From Oligoflexia bacterium (GTDB taxonomy: Bacteria; Bdellovibrionota; UBA1018): a stretch of 64,000 bases of DNA. Within the stretch, counting starts at the first letter, position 1. Each line of letters begins with the position of its first letter. Below are positions 61,582-64,000 of the stretch, piece by piece. Made by a program: the position numbers and the translations under genes. Below the pieces are notes generated by a model, which was given only the letters and a program-made list of their open reading frames with translations, did not search any database and was not told the origin of the DNA. Where the stretch lies: contig JAMPXJ010000002.1 in assembly GCA_023701205.1 (NCBI GenBank), forward strand, positions 62,001 through 126,000, read 5' to 3'.

Positions 61582-62180
61582 CATCCTTCCTGATCAACGG
61601 CGAACCCCGTCCCGTGCCGGCGGCCGGCGTCTTCGGCGACCTGCTCGAGCACGTGAAAGCCACCTATGTGAGCGACCGCGCCTGGATCACCTCCGTGCTG
61701 CTCAATGGCCGCGAGCTCGGCGACTGGGACGGCCCCGAGAACCACGGCATCCCCGCCGGCGAGATCGAGTCCGTGGAAGTCCGCCTGGATCATCCGCGAA
61801 GCATCGCGAAGGAGACGCTCGAGACGCTCCAGGCCTTCATGAGTCATCTGGAGAAGTACGCGCTTCAGGCCGCGCAGGCGCTCCGCGCCGGAGCCGGTGC
61901 CCGGGACGAGCTGGACCTGCTGCTCGATAACCTGAATACCTTCACCGAATCGCTGAACGGCGTGAAACGGATCCTCGGGGGCGAGGCCTGCGAGGAAACG
62001 GCCATCATCGAGGTTGACCTTCTCTCGATCCTCTCGGACACGCTGGAGTTCCAGCGGCAGGGCCAGAGCGCCTATGTCGCCGAGATGCTCGAGACCCACC
62101 TGGTCTCGAATTTCAGGGAATGGCGCGAGGAAGGTCTTCCCGCTCTTCGCGACCGCGCCGAAGGGGCAGCCTCACGGTGA
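61578..62180 (+). CDS. unknown protein with beta-grasp-like N-terminus
   Basis: I start at ATG 61578, which overlaps the GT9 stop (ATGA); the upstream frame is only a shadow. 200 residues. The first ~75 residues (FLINGEPRPVPAAGVFGDLLEHV, then SVLLNGRELGDWDGP) resemble a ThiS/MoaD-type beta-grasp fold in strand order and the two 'NG' turns; there is no GG tail. The rest is helical (TLETLQAFMSHLEKYALQAA). Last gene of the flagellar operon, its final 68 bp overlapping the convergent kinase gene. No firm family. Confidence 0.6.
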   Translation: MTSFLINGEPRPVPAAGVFGDLLEHVKATYVSDRAWITSVLLNGRELGDWDGPENHGIPAGEIESVEVRLDHPRSIAKETLETLQAFMSHLEKYALQAAQALRAGAGARDELDLLLDNLNTFTESLNGVKRILGGEACEETAIIEVDLLSILSDTLEFQRQGQSAYVAEMLETHLVSNFREWREEGLPALRDRAEGAASR

Positions 62181-63585
62181 ACCGCGACCCCTTTCCCGGC
62201 TCGCTTTCGATCCCGATTTCGCCTTCGTGGGCCTGCACGATCTGGCGGGTGATGTAGAGGCCCAGCCCGAGCCCTCCGAAATGCCCGCTCGAGACGGCAC
62301 GCTCGAAGCGCTCGAAGATCTTCGCCTGGTCCTTGGGATCCACGCCGAGCCCCCGGTCCTGGACGGTGAGCACCGCGCTGCCCAGCCCGGTGGAAGTCCG
62401 CAACGTGACGGGTTTTCCCTCCCCGTATTTCAAGGCGTTGGTCAACAGATTCGTGACGACCTGCTCGAGCCGTAGCCGGTCCCAGAGCCCCTCCTCGACG
62501 TCTTCCAGCTCCAACGCCACCTGCGAGCCGAACTGGCCCATCTGGGGAAGGAATCGCTCGGCCACGTCCCGCACGACCGCGCCGAGGCGCACCGCGCGCC
62601 GCTGCAGCTCCAGGCGTCCCGCGGTGATCCGGGTGACGTCCAGAAGGTCGTCGACCAGGCTGGAGAGGCGCGAGAGCTGGCGATCGGTCACCCCGAGCAG
62701 CGACTCGAGGCGCTCCGGCGGATAGCTGGCCAGCTGCCTCTTCTCGACCAGCCGCTGGATGAGCTGGACCTGGGATTTCAACGGCGTGATGGGCGTGCGG
62801 AGCTCGTGCGAGGCGATCGACATGAAGTCGTCGCGCACCCGGATCGCATCGCGCGCCTCCTGCAGCAGCCGCTCCCGCTCCCGGTCGTGTTCCCCGATTT
62901 TCGCGAGCATCGCGTTGAAGGAGTCGATCAGGTCGATCATCTCCGCTCCGCTTTCGGGCGAGGCCCGGATCGAGGTGTCGCGGTTATGGGTGACCGTGCG
63001 CGCGGTCGAGGCCAGGCGCAGGATCGGGCTGGAGATGATCCTCTGGGCAAAGCCCGAGAGAACGAACGCGAGGACCGCGGCCAAACCCAGCACGACGAGG
63101 ATCACCCCGATGTCGGCCCGCACCTTGGCGTAGGTCTCGGTGAGATCGGAAACCATCACGAGCGTTCCGATCTTCCGCCGCTCCAGGAGGATCACGCGCC
63201 GGAACCAGAGATTGCGTCCCACGGACTCCAGTCCCGCCGACCCAGGCTCGGGCGGACAGCTGATCGGCGACTCCGTGCGCAGATAGGAACCGACGATCAT
63301 GCCCGTCTCGTCATAGATGCAGGCCGCGGCAAGGCTCCGGATCGTCCCGATGGAAGCCAGGAGCTCATCGAGTGCCCGGCTGTCCCGGAAGGCGAGCGCC
63401 GCGGTGCTGCCCGTCTCGATCACCTCGGACAGGGACTTCACCTCCCTGAGCAGACGCTCCCTTTCGCTGCTCGCGTCCACGAGGATGAGAAGGGTCCCGG
63501 TGAACCCCAGGACGAGCAGGACCACCGACATCATGACCAGGGTGAGACGCGTGCGGATCGTCGCCCGCCCGAAGCTTGTCCTCAC
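62113..63585 (-). CDS. membrane sensor histidine kinase with CHASE8-like domain
   Basis: A 490-residue kinase. Transmembrane helices at about 14-36 and 158-180 flank a periplasmic domain (SAALAFRD-type block at 60-70, then ACIYDETGMIVGSY), which resembles the CHASE8 domain of the YfiN diguanylate cyclase. HAMP at about 180-235. Phospho-acceptor FMSIASHELRTPIT with His260. ATPase boxes: NLLTNALKYGEG, DRGLGV, FERFERA, GLGLGLYI. All catalytic elements are intact. Its start overlaps the 3' end of the YfiR-like gene (4 bp), giving a YfiR-kinase operon. Confidence 0.88.
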   Translation of the reverse strand: MRTSFGRATIRTRLTLVMMSVVLLVLGFTGTLLILVDASSERERLLREVKSLSEVIETGSTAALAFRDSRALDELLASIGTIRSLAAACIYDETGMIVGSYLRTESPISCPPEPGSAGLESVGRNLWFRRVILLERRKIGTLVMVSDLTETYAKVRADIGVILVVLGLAAVLAFVLSGFAQRIISSPILRLASTARTVTHNRDTSIRASPESGAEMIDLIDSFNAMLAKIGEHDRERERLLQEARDAIRVRDDFMSIASHELRTPITPLKSQVQLIQRLVEKRQLASYPPERLESLLGVTDRQLSRLSSLVDDLLDVTRITAGRLELQRRAVRLGAVVRDVAERFLPQMGQFGSQVALELEDVEEGLWDRLRLEQVVTNLLTNALKYGEGKPVTLRTSTGLGSAVLTVQDRGLGVDPKDQAKIFERFERAVSSGHFGGLGLGLYITRQIVQAHEGEIGIESEPGKGSRFTVRLPLRRGREEREDLPRAIP

Positions 63586-64000
63586 CGCACCTCCTCGGCG
63601 AGCTTCAGCAGCTTCGAGCTGATCCGGAGCCGCGCCTTCTCGGCCGCGTTGAGGTTGACGCTGAAGCGGATATGCACCCCCGCATGGCGGAGCTGGATGA
63701 CTCCCCCTTCGCGATTGAACTCATGGCTCTCGCCGATAGTGAGCACCGGCTTTCCGCGCAGCGCGCTCAATACCCGCTCGCGTGCGCCATGAGCGAGGCC
63801 GTTGAGATAGGCGACCTGACATCGCGACCAGGAGTCCCGCTCCGACAGCTTCAACAACTCGATTGCGCGGTTTTGAACCCGCTGGCCAGAATACAAGGCC
63901 TCCATCCTGTCCGCGATCGCGCCTTGAGCGGGCACGCAGATATGGAACCCGTCGCGAGGGGACCCGAAAACATCAGGCGGCCAATCGATGAATTTCGCGA
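63582..64000 (-). CDS. YfiR-family periplasmic protein, 5' end cut by window edge
   Basis: The open frame continues to the right edge, so the N-terminus and signal peptide are missing. Visible sequence: KFIDWPPDVFGSPRDGFHICV, typical of YfiR/DUF4154 (a 'kFvxWP' start and 'fxicV' strand), then LNGLAHGARERVLSALRGKPVLTIGES and a C-terminal VHIRFSVNLNAAEKARLRISSKLLKLA. YfiR proteins sit in the periplasm and repress the membrane partner YfiN. Here the partner encoded downstream is a histidine kinase with a CHASE8-like domain, not a GGDEF protein. Confidence 0.8.
   Translation of the reverse strand, partial: AKFIDWPPDVFGSPRDGFHICVPAQGAIADRMEALYSGQRVQNRAIELLKLSERDSWSRCQVAYLNGLAHGARERVLSALRGKPVLTIGESHEFNREGGVIQLRHAGVHIRFSVNLNAAEKARLRISSKLLKLAEEVR

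Noticed and set aside
1..64000. tRNA, rRNA, tmRNA or prophage genes
   Set aside because: Looked for cloverleaf ends, rRNA-like blocks and phage structural genes; none seen.

Overview
This is about 64 kb of GC-rich chromosome from a Gram-negative bacterium. Lipoprotein signals, outer-membrane-type proteins, TatC and a flagellar cap locus all support that. The gene set (rpsF-rpsR-DUF2232-rplI-dnaB, grpE-dnaK-dnaJ plus a TPR lipoprotein, fliD-fliS, many secreted proteases, an Arg/Asp-rich S18 extension) is what I associate with Bdellovibrionota or related former Deltaproteobacteria. That placement is inference; there is no rRNA gene in the window to settle it.

Layout. 0-4.7 kb: a truncated esterase-like gene, an acyltransferase/autoinducer-synthase-like gene with an acyl-CoA dehydrogenase, and a convergent histidine kinase plus V4R-like regulator operon. 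4.7-16.7 kb: a 1403-residue lipoprotein of unknown role, an M28 peptidase, an HExxH protein, a papain-like protease coupled to a small secreted protein, rlmN, and the first of three DUF4143 ATPases. 16.8-23.2 kb: dnaB and the S6/S18/L9 cluster, tatC, a cyclophilin and an EEP-fold nuclease/phosphatase. 23.4-33 kb is accessory: two more DUF4143 ATPases, an unknown ORF between ~220-bp inverted repeats, a PLP enzyme, and a membrane HExxH protein. 33-41 kb: surface and secreted proteins, including a sigma54-type promoter driving a Gly/Tyr-periodic repeat protein, a protein-glutaminase-like enzyme, and a scar made of fragments of two nearby genes. 41-48 kb: a GMC oxidoreductase pair, MarC, an M16 protease, an outer-membrane-type protein and a trypsin-like protease. 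48.4-56 kb: hemW, the grpE-dnaK-dnaJ operon ending in an LpoA-like lipoprotein, and a beta-carbonic anhydrase. 56-62 kb: a flagellar operon (fliD, fliS, a FliT/FlgN-like chaperone, a TPR protein, a 39-residue microprotein, a GT9 glycosyltransferase, a beta-grasp-like protein). The right end holds a CHASE8-like histidine kinase with a YfiR-like partner, the latter cut by the window edge.

The strongest candidates for something undescribed are: (1) three solitary DUF4143 ATPases, each beginning at or near its own long palindrome; (2) the unknown ORF enclosed by ~220-bp near-identical inverted repeats; (3) the sigma54-linked repeat protein, with a piece of it copied into a chimeric scar 4 kb away; (4) the coupled 39-residue gene in the flagellar operon. 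No tRNA, rRNA, CRISPR array, complete insertion sequence or prophage was seen.
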